64,000 nucleotides of DNA from Sulfurimonas sp. (GTDB lineage: Bacteria; Campylobacterota; Campylobacteria; Campylobacterales; Sulfurimonadaceae): the NCBI RefSeq assembly GCF_029027585.1, contig NZ_CP093397.1:1477405-1541404 (forward strand), written 5' to 3'. The notes beneath the pieces are model-generated. The model worked only from the letters and a program-made list of their open reading frames with translations, did not search any database and was not told where the DNA came from. The translations under genes were made by a program, and so were the position numbers. Position 1 is the stretch's first letter; every line of letters starts with the position of its first letter. Shown here piece by piece: positions 7,537 to 15,760 of the stretch.

Positions 7537-8778
7537 ATGCTAGAAGAACTTTTTATCAAAAGTAGAGATTTTATAAATATTAACAATCAAGAGTATAAAA
7601 GATATTTTGTAAAAACTAAAAAATTAGAACATAGATTATCTGTTATTATTGGTTCACGAGGTATTGGAAAAACAACAACAGTTGCTCAATACATAAATAA
7701 TAATTATAAAGAAAATGAAGCCTTATATATAAATCTTGATGATATTGAGAATACTTCAAAATATACTATGACTCAAGTTGCAGAGGAGTTTGTTTTAAAT
7801 GGTGGTAAGCTTCTTTGTTTTGATGAGATTCATAAGTATGAAAACTGGTCGGCTGAACTCAAAAATATCTATGATAGATTTGATAAGTTAAAGATAATAG
7901 CTACAGGAAGTTCTGCCTTACAGATAAATAAAGGGAGTCATGATTTAAGTAGGCGTGCTATAGTTTATAATATGGTAGGAATGAGTTTTAGAGAGTTTTT
8001 AGAGCTTCATCATGGATATAAATTTGATGAGATTAGTTTAGAAGATGTAGTAATAAATCATATAGAAATAGCTACAAATATTAAAAATATCATAGAAAAA
8101 AATGACCAAAAAATTATACCATTATTTAAAAACTATTTAAAGCATGGATATTATCCTTATTTTTTATCTATGCCAAATGAAGTTTTATTTTTTCAAACAT
8201 TACAACAAAATATAAATGTATCTATAGAAAGTGATCTTTTAAATATCTATCCAACGCTAAATGGTAACAGCATAAAAAAAATCAAGATGCTTTTATCTGT
8301 TATTATTAAAAGTGTGCCATTTGAACCTAAGATGAGTGAGCTTAAAAAAGCAGCAGATATTAAAGATGATAGAACATTAAAGGATTATTTATCTAAGCTT
8401 GATGATGCCGGACTTATTAAACTTTTGATGCAAAATGCGTTAAGCATGAGAGCCTTTGATAAACCAGAAAAAATATTTTTGGCAAATCCAAACTTGATGT
8501 ACACAAAAGAGCCAAATATAGGAAACCTACGAGAGACATTTTTTGTAAATCAATTAGATAATTATTATAAAAACAGACAATCTCTAAATGATGAAGGAAT
8601 CTTTGCAAGTAAACAAGGTGATTTTTATTGTGAAGAGAAATATACTTTTGAAGTAGGCGGAAAAAATAAAGGTTTTCATCAGATTAAAGATATACCAAAC
8701 TCCTATGTTGCTAGTGATGATTTAGAAGTTGGTATTGGCAATAAAGTTGCACTTTGGTTATTTGGATTTTTGTATTGA
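7537..8778 (+). CDS. AAA_14 / DUF4143-type ATPase, paralogue A
   Basis: A 413-residue P-loop protein. Walker A is GSRGIGKTT (~residues 38-46), Walker B is LLCFDEIHK (~93-101), the sensor region reads IATGSSAL, and LSRRA supplies a likely arginine finger. The C-terminal half matches the DUF4143-like region, ending in a FEVGGKNKG stretch and LWLFGFLY. Proteins of this family are common and scattered in bacteria and archaea, and their cellular job is mostly unknown. It lies between the two outer-membrane genes and has a full paralogue directly downstream. ATG 7537 is preceded by AAGGC. Confidence 0.82.
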   Translation: MLEELFIKSRDFININNQEYKRYFVKTKKLEHRLSVIIGSRGIGKTTTVAQYINNNYKENEALYINLDDIENTSKYTMTQVAEEFVLNGGKLLCFDEIHKYENWSAELKNIYDRFDKLKIIATGSSALQINKGSHDLSRRAIVYNMVGMSFREFLELHHGYKFDEISLEDVVINHIEIATNIKNIIEKNDQKIIPLFKNYLKHGYYPYFLSMPNEVLFFQTLQQNINVSIESDLLNIYPTLNGNSIKKIKMLLSVIIKSVPFEPKMSELKKAADIKDDRTLKDYLSKLDDAGLIKLLMQNALSMRAFDKPEKIFLANPNLMYTKEPNIGNLRETFFVNQLDNYYKNRQSLNDEGIFASKQGDFYCEEKYTFEVGGKNKGFHQIKDIPNSYVASDDLEVGIGNKVALWLFGFLY

Positions 8779-8901
8779 TAAAATCAAAATTTCTTTAAAA
8801 ATATGAATAATATATTAAATGAAGTTATCAACAAAAAGGTTCTTGCTATTAAATATATTTTATAGTAAAATATAGATTGTTATCCTAGATAAAGGTAGAT
8901 T

Positions 8902-10089
8902 ATGAAACCTATACTACAAAAACTTTCAAAACAATGGTTATCTAAACGAACACCAAATTTTTATAGAACTCTTTATGATGATATAGATTTTAACAGTAAA
9001 ATAATTGGTATAAAAGGTAGCCGTGGTTCTGGTAAAACTACCCTACTTCATCAATATGCAAAAAATTCTAAATTAAAAGCTAGTCAAACACTATATATAA
9101 GTTGTGATAGTCCAGTAATGGCCGGAGAAAATCTATTTGATATTGCCACTGAGTTTGAGCAATATGGTGGAAAATTATTGCTTATTGATGAGATACACAA
9201 ATCAGTTGATTTTAGTTCACACATTAAATCTATTTATGATTTTTTAACTATTAAAGTCATATTTACTGGTTCCTCAGCGATGATTATTAGTCATGAAACA
9301 GCTGACTTATCACGCAGAGCTTCCATGCATTACCTTCCACCAATGTCACTACGAGAGTTTATATCTTTAAAAGAAAATATAAAACTACCATCATATTCTC
9401 TTGAAGATTTAATAGATAATCATGAAGATATAAGCTTTGAGATACTACAAGTTATCAAACCACTTGAACAATATTCAAATTATATAAAATATGGAGCTTA
9501 CCCATTTTTTAATGAGTCCATCGTTGATTATCCTATGCGATTACAAGAAGTAATCAATACTACAATTGAATCAGACTTAGCAAAAATATTTAATATAGAC
9601 AACGATAAACAAAGTGTATTAAAACGAGTTTTAGGAATGTTATGCTCAACTTCTCCATATGAAATAAGCAAATCTAAACTTTCTAAAGATACGCAAATAT
9701 CTTGGTCAACACTTTCAAAATATTTAACATACATGAAAGAAGGTGATTTAATTCATCTCATAGATGCTCCTCAAAATCATAAACGACTAAATAAGGCACA
9801 AAAAATGTTGTTAAACAACCCAAACCTATTTCATGTTCTATGTGCAGATCCAAATATCGGATCAATTAGAGAAAGTTATTTCATATCCCAATTAAATCAT
9901 ATACATCAATTACACTATCATGATAAAGGTGATTTTATTGTTGATGAAAAATATATTTTTGAGATAGGTGGAGCAACAAAGGGAGATAAACAATTAGATA
10001 ATGCTACAAATAGCTTTGTAGTACGAGATGAAATTGAAACTGGTTATTCAAATGTAATCCCGCTTTGGTTATTTGGATTTTTGTATTGA
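8902..10089 (+). CDS. AAA_14 / DUF4143-type ATPase, paralogue B
   Basis: A 395-residue paralogue of the preceding gene with the same architecture: Walker A GSRGSGKTT (~residues 36-44), Walker B LLLIDEIHK, sensor FTGSSAM, and DLSRRAS. The C-terminus has FEIGGATKG and the same ending LWLFGFLY. All catalytic motifs are intact, so it should hydrolyse ATP. The two ATPases differ clearly in the middle region, so their duplication is older than the 775-bp repeat exchange. It begins 123 nt after paralogue A with its own AAAGG site before ATG 8902. Function unknown; a membrane- or DNA-associated role is speculation. Confidence 0.82.
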   Translation: MKPILQKLSKQWLSKRTPNFYRTLYDDIDFNSKIIGIKGSRGSGKTTLLHQYAKNSKLKASQTLYISCDSPVMAGENLFDIATEFEQYGGKLLLIDEIHKSVDFSSHIKSIYDFLTIKVIFTGSSAMIISHETADLSRRASMHYLPPMSLREFISLKENIKLPSYSLEDLIDNHEDISFEILQVIKPLEQYSNYIKYGAYPFFNESIVDYPMRLQEVINTTIESDLAKIFNIDNDKQSVLKRVLGMLCSTSPYEISKSKLSKDTQISWSTLSKYLTYMKEGDLIHLIDAPQNHKRLNKAQKMLLNNPNLFHVLCADPNIGSIRESYFISQLNHIHQLHYHDKGDFIVDEKYIFEIGGATKGDKQLDNATNSFVVRDEIETGYSNVIPLWLFGFLY

Positions 10090-10108
10090 TAAAAATATAT
10101 TTTTATCA

Positions 10109-10176
10109 AATGTGATTTGAAATGTGATGTTAGCTTTGTAAGATATGAATAAGAGTATTTTACAAAGGTAAATAAC
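10109..10176 (+). promoter_or_regulatory. Duplicated leader hairpin of copy 2
   Basis: Counterpart of the 6137-6204 leader. The arms are CTTTGTAAGATA and TATTTTACAAAG (one mismatch, G for A), again ending in the AAAGG before ATG 10177. Conservation of the structure with a loop of the same sequence supports a regulatory role. Confidence 0.5.
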
Positions 10177-11385
10177 ATGTATAAAAATTTAATAATTTTA
10201 ATGTTTAGTGTAAGCTTATTAGTTGGAAGTCTTAGTTCTTCTGAGGTAAATAGTGATGAGGGTGTTGCAGAGTATAACAACCTAAGAGTATATGGTCTTG
10301 GATTAAAAGTTGGTACACCTAATTCAGATGAAAACAACAAAAACTATAATGGTGCTGGTTTAGAGTTTGAAAATAACTTTTCTAAGCTTACCTTAGAGTA
10401 TGGTTCAGACTATACTCTAGGTTCGGCAGTTCTAAAAGGCGATATTACTAAAGATTTTTATATTAAAGGTGGTCTTGGGTATTTACAAAGAGGAATGTTA
10501 ATAGAAGACTCAGATGCTGATGTTACTCAAACTACTGGTGGTGGTTCGCTTGGTTATGGTGATGATAAAAGTTATAACATTGAAGCCGGTTACATAATAA
10601 GTCAACTTAAAAATGCTTCATCGGCAGATGGTGACACAAAGATTTCATATCTTGAACTTATAGCAAAACACACTTTTGCTAAGTATGCTACATTTGATAT
10701 AGTTGGCATCTATCAAAACTCTAATGTGTTTGATAAAAACTATGCTGATTATAAAGCTGAGCTTGGTTGGTTTGCGACAGATGATGTACGAGCTTATCTA
10801 GCTCATGATAGTGTTAATCACAGTAAAAATGACTATGCAGTTCGTGCAGGACTACAATACACCTTTGCTACAAGTAAGTTTAGTCCTTATTTAAAAGCCT
10901 CTTTAAATCCAGATACAAATATTGGAGTAGGAGTAGAATATTCTCAAGGTATTACAAACAAATCTCTTAAAATGCGAGACCTGTTTGAAAATGCTATAGG
11001 CTCTAGTAGTATAGTTGCACAAGCTGTGGCTCCTAAAGTATTTGCTACTAAGGTTGTAAAACCAAAACCAATTGTAATCTCTGCTCCAGCTGTTAATCAT
11101 GCTCCTACTGGGAGGAGTTTTCATCTTAGTTTTAAGGAGGGGATTATGGGAACTATTAATTTGACCTCAATGATAAACGATCCTGATGGGGACAACATGA
11201 CAATTAATATAGGAAGAATTAACAATCGTTTTAAGATACCGATTTACTCTTTAACTATAAGTGGTAACATAATTAGTCTAGAAGTAGGTATTTCTCATGG
11301 GCCAATGTTAATTGACCTTTACTATACTGTTTCCGATGGCACAGCTACTAGTCCAGAATATTGGATTAATATATCGTTATATTAG
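10177..11385 (+). CDS. Outer-membrane barrel-like protein with Ig/cadherin-like C-terminal domain, copy 2 (intact)
   Basis: A 402-residue intact homologue of the broken gene at 6205. It has a signal peptide (1-~21), a barrel-like domain identical in sequence to copy 1 between about residues 36 and 293, a short linker (KPKPIVISAPAVNHAPTG) without a homopolymer, and a C-terminal domain with INDPDGDNMTI and YYTVSDGTATSPEYW. The C-terminal domain differs from copy 1 at many positions while the barrel does not, as expected from gene conversion or selection for variation at the exposed end. A barrel followed by an Ig-like domain rather than an OmpA-type domain is unusual. No precise family recognised. 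Confidence 0.75.
   Translation: MYKNLIILMFSVSLLVGSLSSSEVNSDEGVAEYNNLRVYGLGLKVGTPNSDENNKNYNGAGLEFENNFSKLTLEYGSDYTLGSAVLKGDITKDFYIKGGLGYLQRGMLIEDSDADVTQTTGGGSLGYGDDKSYNIEAGYIISQLKNASSADGDTKISYLELIAKHTFAKYATFDIVGIYQNSNVFDKNYADYKAELGWFATDDVRAYLAHDSVNHSKNDYAVRAGLQYTFATSKFSPYLKASLNPDTNIGVGVEYSQGITNKSLKMRDLFENAIGSSSIVAQAVAPKVFATKVVKPKPIVISAPAVNHAPTGRSFHLSFKEGIMGTINLTSMINDPDGDNMTINIGRINNRFKIPIYSLTISGNIISLEVGISHGPMLIDLYYTVSDGTATSPEYWINISLY
10282..11056 (+). repeat. 775-bp direct repeat, copy 2
   Basis: Second member of the identical pair, same orientation. Recombination between the copies would delete or amplify a ~3.97-kb segment carrying both ATPase genes. Perfect identity flanked by divergent ends suggests recent gene conversion. 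Confidence 0.9.
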
Positions 11386-11429
11386 TGCTTTTCTCTCTTG
11401 TTGCACCTTTTCAAGGTGGAATGCATAAT
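11381..11429 (+). repeat. 49-bp 3' repeat with CACCTT hairpin, copy 2
   Basis: Same element as at 7421-7469 with a single T/C difference, placed between the intact outer-membrane gene and the convergent SurA-like gene. It marks the 3' limit of the duplicated unit. Confidence 0.6.
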
Positions 11430-11441
11430 GAAGAGGTATAA

Positions 11442-12278
11442 TTATTTAACTGTTCTAATCATCTTTACATCAGCGTTATGACGAAGTCTTGCAAAATAGT
11501 CACCCAAAACTTGTTCTCTTTGCTCAGCCATAATCATATTTACAATCTGAGTTTGAACATTCTCAAATCCCATCTCTTTTGGTGATTTAGTTGCTTTAAT
11601 ATAAAAAGTCATGTATCCGCTCTTTCCATCAGGAACAACAGCCGTATAGTTATTAACAGGTGTTCTCTCTAGTAGAGATGCTAATTCTGGGGATATATTA
11701 TCGTATGGAAGAGTTTGATTGATTGCAGAGATATCTGGAGAATAAAACATAGGGTCTTTAGTTTTTTGCAGAAGTTTTTTTCTATCTTTTGTTTGATAAA
11801 TCACAACTTCAAAAGCACTTGGATGATCAAACGAGTCTTTATGTGACTCGAAGTATGCTTTTATTTCATCTTCTTTTGGCTGGGAAACTCCAGCGTAAGC
11901 TATTGCAGAGTAAAGTTTTTGAGATAAAAGTCTTTCTTTTATTTTTTCTTTTAATTGTGATGAGCTAAGCCCATTTGCATTTCTAACTGCTTCATAAAAA
12001 TCATCTACACTCATTTGATTTCGTTTTGCGGTTTGTTTTATGTCATCATAAACTTCACCACTACTCACACTAAGTTTTCTCTCTTTTATTTCTTGTTTTT
12101 CCAAAACTTTTCTTATTAAAGTATTTGTTGCTTTTTTTTCACTTGTTTTAGATGTTTTCATCTCTTTTTTAATATCATAAGTAGTTATAGCCTCGCCTTT
12201 AACGACTACAGCAACACCTCCAATAACTTGAGCATTTAAAGTTATAGCGAACATAAGAGTTAAAAATATTTTTTGCAT
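11442..12278 (-). CDS. SurA-like periplasmic chaperone / peptidyl-prolyl isomerase
   Basis: A 278-residue protein with a signal peptide (1-~16, ending LNAQ) and a SurA_N-type helical domain starting GGVAVVVKGEAITTYDI. The later region (~150-250) corresponds to a divergent parvulin domain. It resembles the Campylobacter Cj1289 type, which I recall lying beside gltX; gltX is indeed the second gene over here. Its expected role is to escort outer-membrane proteins through the periplasm. Parvulin active-site residues are not clearly conserved, so isomerase activity is doubtful. It converges on the intact outer-membrane gene. Confidence 0.8.
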   Translation of the reverse strand: MQKIFLTLMFAITLNAQVIGGVAVVVKGEAITTYDIKKEMKTSKTSEKKATNTLIRKVLEKQEIKERKLSVSSGEVYDDIKQTAKRNQMSVDDFYEAVRNANGLSSSQLKEKIKERLLSQKLYSAIAYAGVSQPKEDEIKAYFESHKDSFDHPSAFEVVIYQTKDRKKLLQKTKDPMFYSPDISAINQTLPYDNISPELASLLERTPVNNYTAVVPDGKSGYMTFYIKATKSPKEMGFENVQTQIVNMIMAEQREQVLGDYFARLRHNADVKMIRTVK

Positions 12279-12393
12279 TGATTATCCTGTAAATATAAAA
12301 GTAGTATTTTAGCATAGTTTATTCTTCTTAAAAGTTTACTTTAAAAAAAGCTTGTATATAATCATATTTATAAAGTCACTAATAGGCAAAAAA

Positions 12394-12810
12394 ATGACAG
12401 ACAATATTTTTAATAGAATAAATGTGGAAGTAAAAAGAACCTACTACTCCTTTGACAGATACAAATCTCAATCTACTTTTGTTTTACTTTATCACGACAA
12501 AGATTTAACTTCTCAAGAGCTTGGAAAATTTGTAAGAATCTCTGATAAGTTTGTACAAATAGATGATAATCACTTCTTTATAAACTTCGTTTTTACCTGC
12601 CAAGAAAATGCATTTAAAGCCTCTCAAAATTTACTTCTTTATCTTGATAACAAGTTTAAAAATACAAGCACTTGTATAGCACTGGATAATTTTGACACCA
12701 CAAAAACAACTAAGATGGTTATAAATAGACTTGAACAAATTTTAAAAGAAACAAAAAAACACTCTTATGGCAGAATAGAAGATGAAGATATTTTAAACGA
12801 ACTTTTGTAA
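12394..12810 (+). CDS. Conserved hypothetical protein
   Basis: A 138-residue cytosolic protein without recognised motifs. It is rich in Phe/Tyr/Asn, with alternating strand and helix predictions (STFVLLYHD, then FFINFVFTC, ICIAL-like core, and a C-terminal helix NRLEQILKETKK), loosely like a degenerate GGDEF or ferredoxin-like fold, which I cannot confirm. I chose ATG 12394 (MTDNIF) over the upstream in-frame ATG at 12352 because the extra 14 residues are an unlikely hydrophobic leader. It lies 68 nt before gltX on the same strand and may be co-transcribed with it. Confidence 0.65.
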   Translation: MTDNIFNRINVEVKRTYYSFDRYKSQSTFVLLYHDKDLTSQELGKFVRISDKFVQIDDNHFFINFVFTCQENAFKASQNLLLYLDNKFKNTSTCIALDNFDTTKTTKMVINRLEQILKETKKHSYGRIEDEDILNELL

Positions 12811-12878
12811 TCTTTTCTTTTACCCCTTTTTAACAAATATTTGTCTAAACTTGCATTATTAAAATAAAAGGCTTTTTC

Positions 12879-14267
12879 ATGGTTGTTACTCGTTTTGCTC
12901 CTTCTCCTACTGGTTATCTTCATATTGGTGGTTTACGAACTGCTCTATTCTCTTACCTTTGGGCTAAGAAAAATGGCGGAGAGTTCGTACTTCGTATCGA
13001 AGATACAGACAAAGCAAGAAACTCACAAGAAGCTACAGATGCAATACTAAAAGCTTTTGAGTGGCTTGGTTTAAAGCATGATGGCGAAATAACTTACCAG
13101 TCACAGCGTGATGAGATTTATGCAAAGTATATAAAACAACTTTTAGATGAAGGTAAAGCTTATAAATGTTACATGTCAAAAGAGGAGCTAACAGAGCTTC
13201 GTGAAATTCAAATGGCAAATAAACAGCGCACAAAATATAATGGAAAATATCGTGATTTTGATGGAATTCCTCCAGAGGGCGAAGAGCCTGTTATCCGAAT
13301 AAAAGCACCTCTAAGTGGAGAAATTTTAGTTCATGATGGAGTAAAAGGCGATGTGTCTTTTCAAGCAGAAGATATCTTAGATGATTTTGTAATAGCAAGA
13401 GCCGATGGTGCACCTACTTATAACTTTGTAGTAGCAATAGATGATTATTTAATGGGCATAAATGAGGTGATTCGTGGAGATGACCACCTTTCAAATACTC
13501 CTAAACAGATAGTAGTTTATGAAGCACTAGGCTTTCCTCTTCCTAAATTTTACCATGTACCTATGATTCACAACTCAAAAGGTAAAAAACTTAGCAAACG
13601 CGATGGGGCTACTGATGTTATGGACTATAAAGAGATGGGTTATACTCCAGAGGCTCTTTTAAACTTTTTAGTTCGTCTTGGTTGGAGTCATGGTGACCAA
13701 GAGATATTTAGCATGGATGAGATGCAAGAACTTTTTAACCCAAAAGATATAAACAAATCAGCATCTATTTATAATACTGAAAAACTTGACTGGTTAAATT
13801 CTCATTATATAAAAAATACTCCAAACGCAAAATTAGCGGAGCTTCTTTTAGATTATGATTTAGTTTTAACTTCACATGATAAAAAAGAGATTTTACTAGA
13901 TGCACTAAAAGAAAGAGCAAAAACACTAAAAGAGTTAGCGAATTTAACAAAAGAGATACTTACAACTCCAACTTCTTATGATGAAAAGTCTGTTAAAAAA
14001 GCTTTTAAAGGAGAAGCCATCTCAGTTTTAAATGCTTTTGGAGCAAAACTTACAGCTTGTGAGGATTGTCATCTTCCTAGCGATTACCATCACTTAATGG
14101 AGAATGTTGTAAACGAGATGGAGATAGGTTTTGGAAAAATTGGTCAACCTCTTCGTGTAGCACTTCTTGGTAAAATGAGTGGTCCTGGGCTTGATGATGT
14201 TATGGCAATTTTAGGTAAAGATGAAACTATGCTAAGAATTGCAAATATAATTACAAAACTAAACTAA
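12879..14267 (+). CDS. gltX: Glutamyl-tRNA synthetase
   Basis: A 462-residue class I aminoacyl-tRNA synthetase that charges tRNA-Glu. The HIGH signature is APSPTGYLHIGGLRTALFSY near the N-terminus, and KMSKS is KKLSKRDGA near residue 236. The length fits bacterial GluRS. Campylobacterota usually carry two GltX-like enzymes, one of which mischarges tRNA-Gln, with GatCAB correcting the product; which type this is cannot be settled by eye. The 3' end overlaps the convergent GGDEF gene by 9 nt. Confidence 0.95.
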   Translation: MVVTRFAPSPTGYLHIGGLRTALFSYLWAKKNGGEFVLRIEDTDKARNSQEATDAILKAFEWLGLKHDGEITYQSQRDEIYAKYIKQLLDEGKAYKCYMSKEELTELREIQMANKQRTKYNGKYRDFDGIPPEGEEPVIRIKAPLSGEILVHDGVKGDVSFQAEDILDDFVIARADGAPTYNFVVAIDDYLMGINEVIRGDDHLSNTPKQIVVYEALGFPLPKFYHVPMIHNSKGKKLSKRDGATDVMDYKEMGYTPEALLNFLVRLGWSHGDQEIFSMDEMQELFNPKDINKSASIYNTEKLDWLNSHYIKNTPNAKLAELLLDYDLVLTSHDKKEILLDALKERAKTLKELANLTKEILTTPTSYDEKSVKKAFKGEAISVLNAFGAKLTACEDCHLPSDYHHLMENVVNEMEIGFGKIGQPLRVALLGKMSGPGLDDVMAILGKDETMLRIANIITKLN

Positions 14268-15695
14268 AAGCACTCGGTTCTTTCCTTCCTTTTTAGCTTT
14301 ATAAAGGAGGGTATCAACCCTTTTTAAAATACTTTCCAAGCTATCTTTTTCTTCAACTTGTGTTAACCCAAAACTTGCTGTTACGCAACTATCAAGCAAT
14401 AAGCTTAAATCTTCATCCATCTCTATACTAGTTCTTAATTTTTGCGCTATTGTTTCTGATTGATCTAGTGATGAGTTAATAAAAGTGACAATAAATTCTT
14501 CTCCACCCCATCTAGCGTAAATATCACTTTCTCTTACATTTTCTCTTAAAATTTGTGCTATTCGTACTAAAACTTTGTCCCCTATGTGATGTCCAAAAGT
14601 GTCATTAATCTTTTTAAAATCATCAATATCAAAAAATAAAATTGACATGCTAATAGGTTTTCTTTCATTTACTAGTAGTAATTGAGTCATTTTATCATCA
14701 AAAACTCTTCTATTTGGTAAGTTTGTTAACTCATCTATATTTGCAAGATTTTCAAGTTTAATACTGTGTGAACGAATCATAGTTGCTATAATATATACAA
14801 TAATAACTGCTATAATTAGAGATAAGACTAAATTTATATAAAATGTTTTTAAAACATCTCCCGTAAAGTCAGATATTTTTGCTTGAACAAAAAGATACAG
14901 GTTTAGTTCTGGTATATATTTTGAATGGATTAAATAATCACTACCTTTTTTGTCTTTATATTTTAAAGTATTGTTTTCACTTGTAAGTAGCTCATCTTTA
15001 TGCTGATAAAGACTCTCATCATTTTTTAAATTTCTTAGCTCATTTACGCCTCGCTCATATAAAATAATATCACCATTTTTATTTACAAAAAATACTTTAA
15101 ATTTATAAAATTCACGAAATTTCTTTAACATCTCATCGATATATGAAACTTCCAAGCCTACGCCAGTTACACCTAACATATGAAACTTTTTATCAAATAT
15201 TTTATAATTTATAAACATAAACATGGAATTATTTATATTTTCATTAAAATCAATATTTACTTCATAAGAAGCAGCCTCATCTTTAAATTCATAGTACCAA
15301 TTATTTGTTCTATTTTTCCTATTCATCTTCTCTATAAACCCACGAGATAAATAATAATTTTGAGTACTTTGTGAAGCTAAAAAAACAGTTGACATGTTAT
15401 ATTTATTTTTTATTGATTCTAAGAAAGATTTTATTTTTTCTTCATCTTCTTCTTGACTCTTTAACCAATCTATTACAAAAGTATCTTGAGCCATCATAGA
15501 AGCGATAAGAGTAGGCTTTATCAGATGTGTTTGAATTTCACTATAAATATTATCTGTACTAAGAGGAAGAGATGAGTTTTCAAGTTGGTCTTGAGTGCTT
15601 TTAAGTGATACTACATAATTTACAACTGAAAGACTTATGCTTAAAAAGAGGAGTAAAAATGCGATTATGTATATTATTTTGTATTTAGATTTCAT
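14259..15695 (-). CDS. Membrane diguanylate cyclase with periplasmic sensor domain
   Basis: A 478-residue protein with TM1 at ~7-28, a ~250-residue periplasmic Cache-like sensor, TM2 at ~285-308, and a C-terminal GGDEF domain (~320-478). The active site is GGEEF (~396), and the I-site RESD stands five residues before it, so both c-di-GMP synthesis and product inhibition are likely. LANIDELTNLPNRR opens the catalytic domain. A GATATAAT-type -10 lies ~34 nt upstream of ATG 15695 with an AAGAAAG ribosome site. Ligand unknown. Confidence 0.9.
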   Translation of the reverse strand: MKSKYKIIYIIAFLLLFLSISLSVVNYVVSLKSTQDQLENSSLPLSTDNIYSEIQTHLIKPTLIASMMAQDTFVIDWLKSQEEDEEKIKSFLESIKNKYNMSTVFLASQSTQNYYLSRGFIEKMNRKNRTNNWYYEFKDEAASYEVNIDFNENINNSMFMFINYKIFDKKFHMLGVTGVGLEVSYIDEMLKKFREFYKFKVFFVNKNGDIILYERGVNELRNLKNDESLYQHKDELLTSENNTLKYKDKKGSDYLIHSKYIPELNLYLFVQAKISDFTGDVLKTFYINLVLSLIIAVIIVYIIATMIRSHSIKLENLANIDELTNLPNRRVFDDKMTQLLLVNERKPISMSILFFDIDDFKKINDTFGHHIGDKVLVRIAQILRENVRESDIYARWGGEEFIVTFINSSLDQSETIAQKLRTSIEMDEDLSLLLDSCVTASFGLTQVEEKDSLESILKRVDTLLYKAKKEGKNRVLLV

Positions 15696-15760
15696 ATATT
15701 TTTCTTTCTTATTATTTGATAGTTATTATATCAAATATACTTATAGAATAACATAAAAAC

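Noticed and set aside
7537..10089. ATPase pair as an insertion sequence
   Set aside because: The proteins have AAA ATPase motifs, not a DDE or other transposase core, and I see no terminal inverted repeats or target duplications, only the OMP direct repeats.
12352..12393. Upstream start for the unknown protein before gltX
   Set aside because: It adds a short hydrophobic leader unlike a signal peptide and lies directly on the likely promoter region.
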